Origin: Candidatus Aegiribacteria sp. | GTDB lineage: Bacteria > Fermentibacterota > Fermentibacteria > Fermentibacterales > JCC-6 | Direction: 5' to 3' | Assembly (NCBI GenBank): GCA_013138965.1 | Contig: WTBT01000034.1 | Span: 37,384 to 101,383, forward strand | Length of the DNA: 64,000 nt | Shown here: in pieces, positions 31,815-40,130 of the stretch | Layout of the letters: each line of letters opens with the position of its first letter | Numbering within the stretch: the first letter of the stretch is position 1 | Notes under the pieces: model-generated | Told to the model about the DNA's origin: nothing | Database searches by the model: none | What the model saw: only the letters and a program-made list of their open reading frames with translations | Made by a program: the position numbers and the translations under genes

Positions 31815-33014
31815 CTATTGTTCAATCTTATCAACAAGTCCATGACCTACGGTACGTCCACCTTCACGGATAGCGAAACGGAGCCCCTCTTCCAGGGCTA
31901 TGGGAGTAATAAGCGTGATTTTTACCCCATCAATATTGTCACCGGGGAGGGCCATTTCACGGCCTTCGGGAAGTTCAATCGCACCAGTGACATCGGTTGT
32001 ACGGAAATAGAACTGGGGACGGTATCCGGTCTTGAAATGCTTCTTCCTGCCGCCATCCTTCTCACTGAGTATAATGATGTTGGCGTAGAACTCGGTGTGA
32101 GGAGTGACTGAACCGGGTTTCGCGAGAACCATTCCTCTTTCCAGCTGATCCTTCTTGAGCCCGCGCAGAAGGAGGCCTACATTGTCCCCGGCCTGTCCGT
32201 CATCCAGAATCTTCCTGAACATCTCAACACCTGTACATACGGTTTCTATAGTTTCGTGGATTCCCACACGCTCAAGCTTGTCGCCTGTATGAACTACTCC
32301 CCTCTCGATCCTTCCGGTTCCGACTGTGCCGCGCCCCTCAATCGAGAATACGTCTTCCACAGGCATGAGGAAGGGCTTTTCTGTGTCGCGCACAGGTGTG
32401 GGGATCCATTCATCCACTGCCTTCATAAGTTCGTAAACGCATTTCGCGTCTTCATCATCCGGGGCTCCGCTGGAGTTAAGAGCTTTAAGAGCGCTTCCCC
32501 TGATAATGGGAGAGTCGGTATCGAATCCGTACTTTTCGAGTAATTCTCCGACTTCCATTTCAACAAAATCAAGAAGTTCGTCGTCATCGATCATGTCGAC
32601 CTTGTTAAGGAAAACTACCATTCTGGGAACGTTAACCTGACGTGCGAGAAGCACATGTTCCTTTGTCTGCTCCATGACACCGTCATTGGCTGCGATAACA
32701 AGAATGGCACCGTCCATCTGGGCTGCTCCGGTAATCATGTTCTTGATGTAATCGGCATGACCAGGACAGTCTACGTGAGCGTAATGCCTGTTCTCAGTCT
32801 CGTACTCCTGATGGGAAGTGGCGATTGTAATACCGCGCTTCTTCTCTTCGGGAGCGTTATCGATCATGTCGAACTCAACAAAGCTTACATTGGAAAACTG
32901 CGTAGCCAGACACTTGGTTATTGCAGCCGTAAGGGTTGTCTTGCCATGATCAATGTGACCAATCGTTCCCACATTAACGTGTGGTTTGGTCCTCTCAAAC
33001 TTCTCCTTGGCCAT
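31815..33014 (-). CDS. tuf: Elongation factor Tu
   Basis: Delivers aminoacyl-tRNA to the ribosome. The 399 residues show [14 protein letters not shown], the effector region [33 protein letters not shown] and the C-terminal domains with FRTTDVTG and [12 protein letters not shown]. It is the only tuf in the window and lies downstream of four tRNA genes, not between fusA and rpsJ. AAGGAG precedes its ATG. Confidence 0.98.
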   Translation of the reverse strand: MAKEKFERTKPHVNVGTIGHIDHGKTTLTAAITKCLATQFSNVSFVEFDMIDNAPEEKKRGITIATSHQEYETENRHYAHVDCPGHADYIKNMITGAAQMDGAILVIAANDGVMEQTKEHVLLARQVNVPRMVVFLNKVDMIDDDELLDFVEMEVGELLEKYGFDTDSPIIRGSALKALNSSGAPDDEDAKCVYELMKAVDEWIPTPVRDTEKPFLMPVEDVFSIEGRGTVGTGRIERGVVHTGDKLERVGIHETIETVCTGVEMFRKILDDGQAGDNVGLLLRGLKKDQLERGMVLAKPGSVTPHTEFYANIIILSEKDGGRKKHFKTGYRPQFYFRTTDVTGAIELPEGREMALPGDNIDGVKITLITPIALEEGLRFAIREGGRTVGHGLVDKIEQ

Positions 33015-33101
33015 GATTTCTCCTTTTCTTTTTCATCCTTCACCAATGGATAATGTGCTGATCCTGTGTTCAGCTTCAGTTTTCTGCTTATTTCATCTGC
33101 C

Positions 33102-33177
<76 letters not shown>

Positions 33178-33256
33178 TCCGGCAATATCTACCTGCAATC
33201 AACTTTGCCGGTTCAAGCAGTTATCCACCGCGTCCATTTAGCTTCAGTTCCCCGGC

Positions 33257-33332
33257 TGGAGCGGGAGACGGGGGTCGAACCCGCGACCCTCAGCTTGGAA
33301 GGCTGATGCTCTGCCAACTGAGCTACTCCCGC
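33257..33332 (-). tRNA. tRNA-Gly (anticodon TCC)
   Basis: Acceptor GCGGGAG with CTCCCGC, D-arm TAGCTCAGTTGGCAGAGC, anticodon stem TCAGC/GCTGA with loop CTTCCAA, T-arm GGGTTCGACCCCC and an encoded CCA. It corresponds in position to glyT of E. coli. Confidence 0.96.
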
Positions 33333-33364
33333 ATGCCGGAAACGCCTATAAAGCCGCCACTGTC

Positions 33365-33495
33365 AAGGAGCCTGTCCGACAATGAAACATTGGCATAATA
33401 CTCGCATATTATCAGTATTCTCCTCTATATTTCGCATTCTATCTCAGTCGTTAGGATATTCTGCTCAATGCGTATTCCCGGGCACACCCCTAGGA
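33365..33495 (+). repeat. CTAG-ended inverted-repeat element, copy 1
   Basis: This segment aligns with 61628-61758 over its whole length apart from two length differences near the left end. Shared blocks include ATACTCGCATA, CAGTATTCTCCTC, GCATTCTATCTCAG and CTCTGCTCAATGCG (one mismatch here). The left end CCTGTCCGACAATG and the right end, ending CACACCCCTAG, are imperfect inverted repeats of each other. It fills the gap between tRNA-Tyr and tRNA-Gly, ending two bases from the tRNA-Tyr CCA. It has no coding capacity. Confidence 0.75.
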
Positions 33496-33496
33496 C

Positions 33497-33582
33497 TGGT
33501 GGCGAGGGGTGGATTCGAACCACCGAAGGCCATTGCCAACAGATTTACAGTCTGCCCCCTTTGACCGCTCGGGAACCTCGCC
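33497..33582 (-). tRNA. tRNA-Tyr (anticodon GTA)
   Basis: A class II tRNA with a long variable arm. Acceptor GGCGAGG with CCTCGCC, D-arm with TTCCCGAGCGGTCAAAGGG, anticodon loop in CAGACTGTAAATCTG, variable arm TTGGCAATGGCCTTC, T-arm GGTTCGAATCC and an encoded CCA. It matches tyrU in the E. coli order. Confidence 0.96.
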
Positions 33583-33618
33583 AGCTCCTGTTATCTATAA
33601 TCAAGCACGAATCTCTAC

Positions 33619-33694
33619 TGGAGCTGGCGAAGGGACTTGAACCCCTAACCTGCTGATTACAAATCAGCTGCTCTACCAGTTGAGCTACGCCAGC
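33619..33694 (-). tRNA. tRNA-Thr (anticodon TGT)
   Basis: Acceptor GCTGGCG with CGCCAGC, D-arm TAGCTCAACTGGTAGAGC, anticodon stem GCTGA/TCAGC with loop TTTGTAA, T-arm GGTTCAAGTCC and an encoded CCA. First gene of the tRNA-tuf unit, lying about nine bases after the predicted transcription start. Confidence 0.96.
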
Positions 33695-33709
33695 AAAAAG
33701 CGAGCACGT

Positions 33710-33738
33710 AGCATATAGAAACCCCTCGCTACTGTCAA
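33710..33738 (-). promoter_or_regulatory. Sigma70-type promoter of the tRNA-tuf unit
   Basis: On minus, TTGACA (33733-33738) is followed after 17 bases by TATGCT (33710-33715). Transcription would begin close to 33703, just before tRNA-Thr. The region after the -10 box is GC-rich (ACGTGCTCGC), a feature of promoters under stringent control in E. coli; that control is an inference here. Confidence 0.75.
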
Positions 33739-33781
33739 GATTACTGCTTAATACCTGCCAACGGGCCAGGAATAAAAAACA

Positions 33782-33811
33782 TTGACGCAGACAAGAGGTA
33801 ACCTGTAGCTT
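33782..33811 (+). promoter_or_regulatory. Possible promoter of the lipoprotein gene
   Basis: TTGACG (33782-33787) and TAGCTT (33806-33811) are spaced by 18 bases, about 40 bases before the start codon at 33852. The -35 box is good and the -10 box weak. It would form a divergent pair with the tRNA promoter. Confidence 0.35.
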
Positions 33812-33851
33812 TATGGTAAGGCAAAGTTACATTCAGACGGAGGTCAAGTCA

Positions 33852-34697
33852 ATGAACAGGATCATCGTATCGGTTATTACCGTATTTCTACTTCTTACTC
33901 CGCTCTTTCAGGGCTGTGGCGGTGGAGTATCCATTCAGGATGAACTGGGAATGGTCCCGGGCCTCTGTTTTCTTCATGTTCATATTAGTTGTAATATGGA
34001 TATTAAACTTATACCGGAGGAGGTTAACGAGTTCATTCCCCTCTGGTTGTGTGATTCCCTTAACGTACGGGGAGATTTCGGGGTGAGCCTTCTTGGTGTA
34101 AATCTCACCGATTTTACCCCCCAGCTGCTTTTCCTTTCAAGGGAACTTGGAACGGATGAAATGCTGCAGCTTGGAAGAACCGCTTTCAACTGCGGTTCCA
34201 GGGAGAACCGGCAGGGTTACGATCTGATCGATGAACGGGGCAGCATGATAGGTTCAATTGCCGGAAGGGACGGATGGACTTGCCTGATAACGGGAAGCGG
34301 GTCGGACAGGTCCGCCCGACGCTGGCTTGAACTTGAAAAGGAGGAATCCCTTGCATCGGACTCCGACTTGATTTCAATCTCGGAATCGGATGCTGATCTC
34401 ACAATACTTATTTCTCATAACTCCATAGCCTTCGTATCCGTAATCCCCACCGGGATGCTTTCAAGAGCGCAGATAGGTATCCTGAACAGAGTAAAAGACC
34501 TGATCGGAGCAATTAATCCAAAAGCCCTGAGAGTAACTCTGAATATCAGCAATGAAGAACCTCCGCTTATACTGCTGGAACTACAGCTTGTACGGAACGG
34601 AAGCAATGTTACCAGTTTTTCAGTCAGCTTCAGCGATACGGAATTTACATCGACCGACCTCGTTCAATTAATTAGGGACGGAGGTTTTTTATTCTGA
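33852..34697 (+). CDS. Putative lipoprotein, unknown function
   Basis: A 281-residue protein starting at ATG 33852 behind GGAGG. The N-terminus is a lipoprotein-like signal: MNRIIVSVITVFLLLTPLFQ followed by Gly-Cys at residues 21-22. The mature part has alternating hydrophobic stretches and acidic loops but no family I recognise. The last eight residues and the stop codon are encoded by the left end of the 100-bp inverted-repeat element at 34670, so the original C-terminus may have been replaced. It is alone, divergent from the tRNA unit. Confidence 0.6.
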   Translation: MNRIIVSVITVFLLLTPLFQGCGGGVSIQDELGMVPGLCFLHVHISCNMDIKLIPEEVNEFIPLWLCDSLNVRGDFGVSLLGVNLTDFTPQLLFLSRELGTDEMLQLGRTAFNCGSRENRQGYDLIDERGSMIGSIAGRDGWTCLITGSGSDRSARRWLELEKEESLASDSDLISISESDADLTILISHNSIAFVSVIPTGMLSRAQIGILNRVKDLIGAINPKALRVTLNISNEEPPLILLELQLVRNGSNVTSFSVSFSDTEFTSTDLVQLIRDGGFLF

Positions 34698-34779
34698 ATT
34701 CACAAATAATACGGTCATACTACCCTTCTCAAGCACATATTAATCGCGATAATATTTTAAATATCCTCCGTCCCCAATT
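34670..34779 (+). repeat. 100-bp inverted-repeat element, copy A (MITE-like)
   Basis: The core runs from GGGACGGAGG (34675-34684) to CCTCCGTCCC (34765-34774), exactly 100 bases. The inverted ends extend to AATTAGGGACGGAGG on the left and CCTCCGTCCCCAATT on the right, 14 of 15 matching. Its core matches copy B (35932-36031) at 85 of 100 positions without gaps. Such ends are typical of short non-autonomous mobile elements; no transposase is present in the window. It overlaps the end of the lipoprotein gene. Confidence 0.85.
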
Positions 34780-34815
34780 ATTTACTATGATCATTAACCT
34801 GGGAGGTGAGTATTC

Positions 34816-35928
34816 ATGAGAGTATGGACAGTCGGAAAGTGTAGTGTTGCGCTTGCAATTCTTCTGCTCAGTGCCCTCGCTTCTGCCGACCCTCCTCCGG
34901 GATACTACGATCCCGCCGCCGGCCTTTCGGGATCTGCGCTTCAGGAAGCCCTTCATGATATTATCGATAATCATACAAATATAAGCTATGACGCTATCTG
35001 GCTCGCATTTTTCACGACCGATGACAGGTATGGTGACAAGGTCTGGGACATGTATTCCGACGTACCGGGCGGTACTCCCCCTTACACTTACGTTCTTGAT
35101 GATGACCAGGGAGGTTCCGCAAACGGCGAGGGTGAAGGGTACAACCGGGAGCATTCCTGGCCGAAAAGCTGGTTCAATGATGCCTCGCCCATGAATACCG
35201 ATCTGTTTCATATTGTCCCGACTGATATTTACGTGAATAATCGAAGGGGCAACTACCCCTATGGAGAGGTCACCAACCCAACATGGACATCGTTGAACTA
35301 CAGCTACCTTGGACCTTGCTCCTACCCGGGATACTCCGGAATCGTCTTCGAACCGATCGATGGTTACAAGGGGGATTTCGCCAGGAATTATTTCTACATG
35401 GCTACCCGCTACTTTGGAGAGGGCGGCAGCTGGCCGGGCAGCGCAATGGCCACAGGGGCTGTGCTGACCGACTGGGCTGAAGAGATGCTTATCGGCTGGC
35501 ATTCAAGTGACCCCGTCAGTACGAAGGAAATCGACAGAAACGAGGCGGTCTATGACATACAGCACAACCGGAATCCATTCATAGACCACCCGGAATACGT
35601 CCTGATGGTTTACGATCCTACTTCCGTGGAAGGCGGGGAATTCCAGACAGCTTCAGCTGTTCTGTATCAGAACGTTCCCAATCCTTTCCCGGGCATCACA
35701 ACCATCAGATTCACCCTGCCGGAAGCAACAATGGTCACCATCACAGTGTACGATATTTCAGGAAAGCTTGTAAACACGCTAGCTGAGAACAGTCAGCTTT
35801 CTCCAGGGTATCATGACGTTATCTGGAGCGGCAGGACGGCCTCCGGCGAGCCTGCAGCCACAGGTATCTACTTCTGCAGGCTCAGTACCCCAGAAGTAAC
35901 CATCACTCTGCGAATGCTGATGATATAA
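34816..35928 (+). CDS. Secreted endonuclease I-family nuclease with C-terminal sorting domain
   Basis: A 370-residue exported protein. Residues 1-24 are a Sec signal ending ALASA. Residues about 35-275 match the EndA/endonuclease I family: NREHSWPKSWF (His-Glu-His-Trp region of the metal site), DLFHIVPTD, RNYFYMATRYF and NEAVYDIQHNRNPFIDHPEY. Residues about 285-370 are a FlgD-like/type IX-like sorting domain: LYQNVPNPFPGITTIRFTLP, VYDISGKLV and GEPAATGIYFCRL. It probably degrades DNA outside the cell for nutrients or biofilm turnover. A strong GGGAGGTG precedes the ATG. The gene is flanked by direct copies of a 100-bp repeat. Confidence 0.88.
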   Translation: MRVWTVGKCSVALAILLLSALASADPPPGYYDPAAGLSGSALQEALHDIIDNHTNISYDAIWLAFFTTDDRYGDKVWDMYSDVPGGTPPYTYVLDDDQGGSANGEGEGYNREHSWPKSWFNDASPMNTDLFHIVPTDIYVNNRRGNYPYGEVTNPTWTSLNYSYLGPCSYPGYSGIVFEPIDGYKGDFARNYFYMATRYFGEGGSWPGSAMATGAVLTDWAEEMLIGWHSSDPVSTKEIDRNEAVYDIQHNRNPFIDHPEYVLMVYDPTSVEGGEFQTASAVLYQNVPNPFPGITTIRFTLPEATMVTITVYDISGKLVNTLAENSQLSPGYHDVIWSGRTASGEPAATGIYFCRLSTPEVTITLRMLMI

Positions 35929-36031
35929 TCAGGGACGGAGGAATTTTATTTTGAATTCACAAATAATGCGGACATACCACCGCTTTCAAGCACAGATTAA
36001 TTCCGATACTATTTTAAATTACCTCCGTCCC
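35927..36031 (+). repeat. 100-bp inverted-repeat element, copy B (MITE-like)
   Basis: The core from GGGACGGAGG (35932) to CCTCCGTCCC (36031) is 100 bases, in the same orientation as copy A and 85 percent identical without gaps. It begins at the stop codon of the nuclease gene and ends 25 bases before the ABC ATPase start, so it occupies nearly the whole spacer. Differences from copy A are scattered, which argues for old, independent insertions or an old duplication. Confidence 0.85.
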
Positions 36032-36055
36032 TTTTTTTCCTGAAACGGCAGCTGA

Positions 36056-36718
36056 ATGAACATAATAGAAGCCCGGAATATAGAGCGCAGTTTCGATGAC
36101 CTGAGAGTACTCTCCGGCCTGGATATTGACGTTGCGAAGGGCGAGTTTCTTGCAATAGTTGGCAGAAGCGGTGTTGGTAAAAGCACTCTTCTCGCCATAC
36201 TTGGAACCCATGACCTGGATCATGGCGGAACCCTGAAAATTGCGGAGAAGCCCACTGATGGGCTCTCCTCATCAGAACTTGCGGCACTCCGCAGAGAATA
36301 TCTGGGTTTCGTGTTTCAGGATTTTCATCTGCTTCCGGCTCTGACGGCTACGGAGAACGTGATACTGCCGACTGTCTTCTCGGGGGGCGACCTGGAAAAG
36401 GCCAGAACACATGCCCTGGATATTCTGGGCAAGCTTTCCGTGCGAACCGATGAAACTCCCACGTCGCTCCTTTCAAGGGGAGAGAGACAGAGGGTGGCTG
36501 TAGCAAGGGGACTTGTTAACAGGCCTTCTGTTCTTCTTGCCGACGAACCCAGTGCAAGCCTTGACGAGGAGAGTGAGAATATCCTCTTCGATCTTCTGGA
36601 TGAGTTGCGCAGACAGCAGAATTTCGCCCTGATAGCTGTGGTTCATTCCACAGGTGTCCTCGACCGTGCGGACAGAATCCTCGAACTGAAAGATGGCATC
36701 CTGCATGAAACTGTCTGA
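36056..36718 (+). CDS. ABC transporter ATP-binding protein, LolD/MacB type
   Basis: A 220-residue cytosolic ATPase with Walker A GRSGVGKST, Q-loop FVFQDFHLLP, a signature LLSRGERQRVAVARGL (the common form is LSGGQ), Walker B VLLADEPSASLD and the switch histidine in AVVHSTG. The close relatives energise LolCDE lipoprotein release or MacB-type export. It overlaps the following FtsX-type permease by 14 bases, so the pair form one transporter. No strong ribosome site is visible before its ATG. Confidence 0.9.
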   Translation: MNIIEARNIERSFDDLRVLSGLDIDVAKGEFLAIVGRSGVGKSTLLAILGTHDLDHGGTLKIAEKPTDGLSSSELAALRREYLGFVFQDFHLLPALTATENVILPTVFSGGDLEKARTHALDILGKLSVRTDETPTSLLSRGERQRVAVARGLVNRPSVLLADEPSASLDEESENILFDLLDELRRQQNFALIAVVHSTGVLDRADRILELKDGILHETV

Positions 36719-37994
36719 AGTTAAGCTCGCCCTTCACCTGTGGAACCGCGGCCACTGGAAGGATTACATTTTCAGCCAGGGGATGCTGTTCACCGCGTCC
36801 CTTCTCCTTGTTTTCTTTATATCCATCGGCCTTGGGATGCAGAACCTTCTTGACAGGTTCCTCTCAAGCGATCTGCCCGCGGAACAGGTACGGGTCACTC
36901 CTGCTGGAATGCAGCTGGGGTTCTTTCAGACTGAAACAGGCGGAATGGAAATCACAGAGGAGATTAAAAATGAGCTGGAGAATTCACCCCTCGTTGAGCG
37001 GATTGACCCCCAGATATTCGCCCATGTTCCAGCCCTTCTGAAGGGTCAGCTGGGAGGACAGCCCTACTACACGGATATTACTCTGGAAGGGGTTACGGGG
37101 GAATTCCTCGGGGATTCTCTTCTGGAAGATATAAACTGGTCCTATGTACTTGATGATTCCTCCAGCCGCTTTCTTCCCATAATCCTCAGCGAAAATCTTC
37201 TGCTTCTGTACAACGCAGGTTTTGCCGAATCCAACGATCTTCTGGGGCTTACTCCGGATGGCGTGCTGGGAACGGAATGTATCGTTACCCTGGGAAGAAG
37301 TTCAATAGCGGATCTTGACAACCCCCCTGTGACTGTAAGAGCCCGAATAGAAGCAACCTCCCGTAACATGAACCTTTTTGCCATTGGTGTTCCATTTGAA
37401 TTCGTGGATGAGATGAATTCGCTTTTCCTTCCCGATGATACCAGAAGGTACAGCGCACTTGTCATAACAGCGAAGAGAGCCGAAGATGTCCCTGAGATCG
37501 TAAGAATCGTTGAGGAAACGGGACTGCGCGCTGAGACCCGGAGAGGCATTGCCCAGAAAGCTGAGATACTTGTGGGGGCTGTGACGGCCGCTCTCTCAGC
37601 TCTGGCTGCTGCAATTCTTCTGTCCGCTCTTTCAAGCGCCATTCATACTCTGGTTGCCGACCTGAAGAACAGGCGCTTCGCGCTGGGGGTTCTGATGGCC
37701 CTTGGCACTCCTCACGACAGGCTTGCGATGATCTTTGCATTTCAGATCCTGTTCATGTCTTTCATATCGATGGTTCTCGGGGCTGTTCTGGGTTGCCTTC
37801 TGGCCTGGGGAGCAAGCAGTGCGCTTCTTTCGCTAAGCCCTGTACTCAGAGCCGCAGTCGACAGCCTTGCAGTGTTCCCTGCAGGATGGCTCGCAGCAGG
37901 GATAGGCGTAATGCTGGCCACTTCCACCGGTACAGCATACATCTTCTTCGGCCGCATATTGAAAACCCCTGTAACAAGGCTGCTTCGTCCCTGA
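36705..37994 (+). CDS. ABC transporter permease, FtsX/LolE-like
   Basis: A 429-residue membrane protein with the FtsX-family layout: one N-terminal span (about residues 27-45), a large periplasmic domain to about residue 280, then three C-terminal spans with the conserved cytosolic segment LKNRRFALGVLMALGTPHDRL between them. The chosen ATG at 36705 overlaps the ATPase gene; an ATG four codons earlier is possible. With the partner ATPase it would act as a homodimer in a mechanotransmission or lipoprotein-handling system. Substrate unknown. Confidence 0.85.
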   Translation: MKLSEVKLALHLWNRGHWKDYIFSQGMLFTASLLLVFFISIGLGMQNLLDRFLSSDLPAEQVRVTPAGMQLGFFQTETGGMEITEEIKNELENSPLVERIDPQIFAHVPALLKGQLGGQPYYTDITLEGVTGEFLGDSLLEDINWSYVLDDSSSRFLPIILSENLLLLYNAGFAESNDLLGLTPDGVLGTECIVTLGRSSIADLDNPPVTVRARIEATSRNMNLFAIGVPFEFVDEMNSLFLPDDTRRYSALVITAKRAEDVPEIVRIVEETGLRAETRRGIAQKAEILVGAVTAALSALAAAILLSALSSAIHTLVADLKNRRFALGVLMALGTPHDRLAMIFAFQILFMSFISMVLGAVLGCLLAWGASSALLSLSPVLRAAVDSLAVFPAGWLAAGIGVMLATSTGTAYIFFGRILKTPVTRLLRP

Positions 37995-38028
37995 CATGCA
38001 ATAACAGGATCAAATCAGAACTGGAAAA

Positions 38029-38066
38029 GAGTGAATTAAGCCATCGGGATAATGCGCAATTCACTC
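38029..38066. terminator. Bidirectional intrinsic terminator
   Basis: GAGTGAATT (38029-38037) pairs perfectly with AATTCACTC (38058-38066). The stem is flanked by AAAA on the left and by GTTTT on the right, so it can stop transcription from both sides. It lies between the convergent ABC permease and O-antigen ligase genes, which fits. Confidence 0.65.
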
Positions 38067-38083
38067 GTTTTCGGTATTCCCTC

Positions 38084-39499
38084 TCATGCTGTCAAAGCAT
38101 TACTGTCTCTTTTGTCTCTTATTATCTCTGTCTGAAGAAGGGCCAGAAGAAAAGCCCACAGCATGGTGAATCTGTAGTGGGTGAGAACAGAGGCAAACCC
38201 TGATGCGAAAAGCAACATGATCACCGCGCAGAATACGCCCATTGATATTCCCGCCCTTAAACGGCTGTCTGTGTTGATGAATAGTTTCACTGCCCTGACC
38301 AGCGTGATCATGAATATAGCCAGAAACACCAGGACACCTATCAGCCCCATGTTGAGGGCAATCTGAAAGTATGAACTGTCTACGTAATACACGGTTACCA
38401 CAGCACCAATATCCGGTCTGAAACAGGTATATACTGCCCCAAGTCCCTTGCCTGTGATAATGGCTGTTCCTCTGAGGTCCTCAAGTATGGTGCTCCACGC
38501 GATCAGCCTGGAGAGGGTTGAGGTGCTGGTCACGAAACTGCTGGACTCACCCGTCCTCTCAGCTATATCCGTCGCGGAAAGGATACCCATGGTGGAGATG
38601 ACGAAGACCATGAAGATGATCAGTACCGCCAGTGTTGTAATGGAAACCATCAGCTTCCTGCCAATCCTTATATTGTCCTTCTTCCTGAACAGGTTCAGTA
38701 TCCATGCGGCCGCAAGGGCAAGGACGCAGCCACCCCATATACCCCTGGTCTGGGACAGCAATATGGCTGAACTCATGAGGATGAGAGCAGGTATAATGAG
38801 AATGAGGGTCGGTCGTTCTTTCCAGTCCTTCCACAACCTTCCCAGAAAGATGAGCATGATCGCACCGATGGCGTTGGGCTGCCTGGTTGTCACTCTGACT
38901 CCTGTGGTTTCTCTGATGTACACATCCTCTCCCGATCGCATGTATCCCTTGATGGTGTATATCAGGCCACTGATCACCGCTGATATAAGCAGTAACTTCC
39001 AGAGCCAGCGTGAGTTCTTTTCATCCGAGAGGACCCAGAGCAAAGGGAAGTACAGCAAGTAGGGTCCGAATGTCTTAACCTGATAGTATATGAACAGCAC
39101 GTTATGACCCGCTGCATAGCCCCGGTAAGCGGAAACGACGAACAGGACGAGGAATATGATTATGAACACTCCCTGTTTACCTATCCTTATACTACTCATG
39201 GACCTGTCAGGAAGGGAGAGAAGCCACAGTGATAAAAAGAGAATGGTCAGCAGATCGTCAATCCTGAACACCCAGATTGAAGCTACCGTGAGTTGCGCTA
39301 TTGTCAGGATTATCTGAAGGGCGAAAACCGACATCAGAACCCTTACTGGTGAACCGGCAAGCAGGAACAGAATACAGGGCACCCCCAGAAGCAGAACACA
39401 GATCATGTAATGCTCAGTGACCATGGAGATCGTAAGGACAAGTCCTATCAGAATTAAACCTGAAGACACTATCCTTGACGTTCCAGCTTCATCTTTCAC
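38084..39499 (-). CDS. O-antigen ligase/polymerase-family membrane protein
   Basis: A 471-residue protein with about ten to twelve membrane spans and one large loop between residues about 310 and 370. The loop region has RLIAWSTILEDLRG, GKGLGAVYTCF and DSSYFQIALNMGLIGVLVF, the pattern of the Wzy_C domain found in O-antigen ligases (WaaL) and polymerases (Wzy). It would join or polymerise lipid-linked glycan repeats on the periplasmic side. The glycan genes around it support this. Ligase and polymerase cannot be told apart by sequence alone. Confidence 0.82.
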   Translation of the reverse strand: MKDEAGTSRIVSSGLILIGLVLTISMVTEHYMICVLLLGVPCILFLLAGSPVRVLMSVFALQIILTIAQLTVASIWVFRIDDLLTILFLSLWLLSLPDRSMSSIRIGKQGVFIIIFLVLFVVSAYRGYAAGHNVLFIYYQVKTFGPYLLYFPLLWVLSDEKNSRWLWKLLLISAVISGLIYTIKGYMRSGEDVYIRETTGVRVTTRQPNAIGAIMLIFLGRLWKDWKERPTLILIIPALILMSSAILLSQTRGIWGGCVLALAAAWILNLFRKKDNIRIGRKLMVSITTLAVLIIFMVFVISTMGILSATDIAERTGESSSFVTSTSTLSRLIAWSTILEDLRGTAIITGKGLGAVYTCFRPDIGAVVTVYYVDSSYFQIALNMGLIGVLVFLAIFMITLVRAVKLFINTDSRLRAGISMGVFCAVIMLLFASGFASVLTHYRFTMLWAFLLALLQTEIIRDKRDSNALTA

Positions 39500-40118
39500 A
39501 GCTGATGTTCCTGGAAAAGCTGACTTTTTCAGTTCTTCTCAGCTCCTTCCCTCACTATCTCAGCAAACCTGCAAACCTCCCGGAAAGCCATTTCTGTCAT
39601 CGTCGGAGAACCCATGAAGGATATGTGGTGAATCATGCAGCGTTTCATCATCCTGCCAACCTTTACTGCTCCAGACAAAGCTCACCGGTCTGGATTCTCC
39701 CGGTTTCCCACCAGGAGCCGAAGATACCGGTCTATATTCCGCTCGGTCAACTTGTCGATGGTTACTGGTAGCCAAAATCCCTATCAACTCTCCCATAGAG
39801 CAGGATATATGATTAACTCATCAGGTCTCAATCCCGTGAATGGCATCCTGCCAGGAAATATGATCTGCTACAACTGCCATGTATTTGTATCGTCTTTGAA
39901 GTTATATCTCATCGACAGTAAGTATTCAGACGGGCACCGGAGGAAGATGATTCATTCGGAATCTGTGTTGAATGGCTTGGTTGCTAGACTGACATTGGAT
40001 TAGAGTATAAGTTCAAGTGGTATTCTTCGATGATAATCCCTATATTGCATCTTATGCATATGACATCAGCTGGAACGAGGTAAATGATCTGCCTGGAATC
40101 AAATAGTCCCGAGTATAG
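39500..40118. pseudogene. Spacer with apparently decayed coding fragments
   Basis: No intact gene is visible in this 620-base stretch. On minus there are protein-like pieces separated by stops and frame changes, for example MRYNFKDDTNTWQL, then FPGRMPFTGLRPDELIIYPA and VTIDKLTERNIDRYLRLL. On plus, 40017-40109 reads VVFFDDNPYIASYAYDISWN and stops at TAG. Their order and smooth composition look like remains of one or two genes, but I cannot name them. The stretch lies between two glycan genes. Confidence 0.35.
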
Positions 40119-40130
40119 GTGATCGAACGC

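Noticed and set aside
34670..36031. A complete composite transposon around the nuclease
   Set aside because: No transposase lies inside or nearby, and the copies differ at 15 percent of positions, so recent joint movement is not shown.
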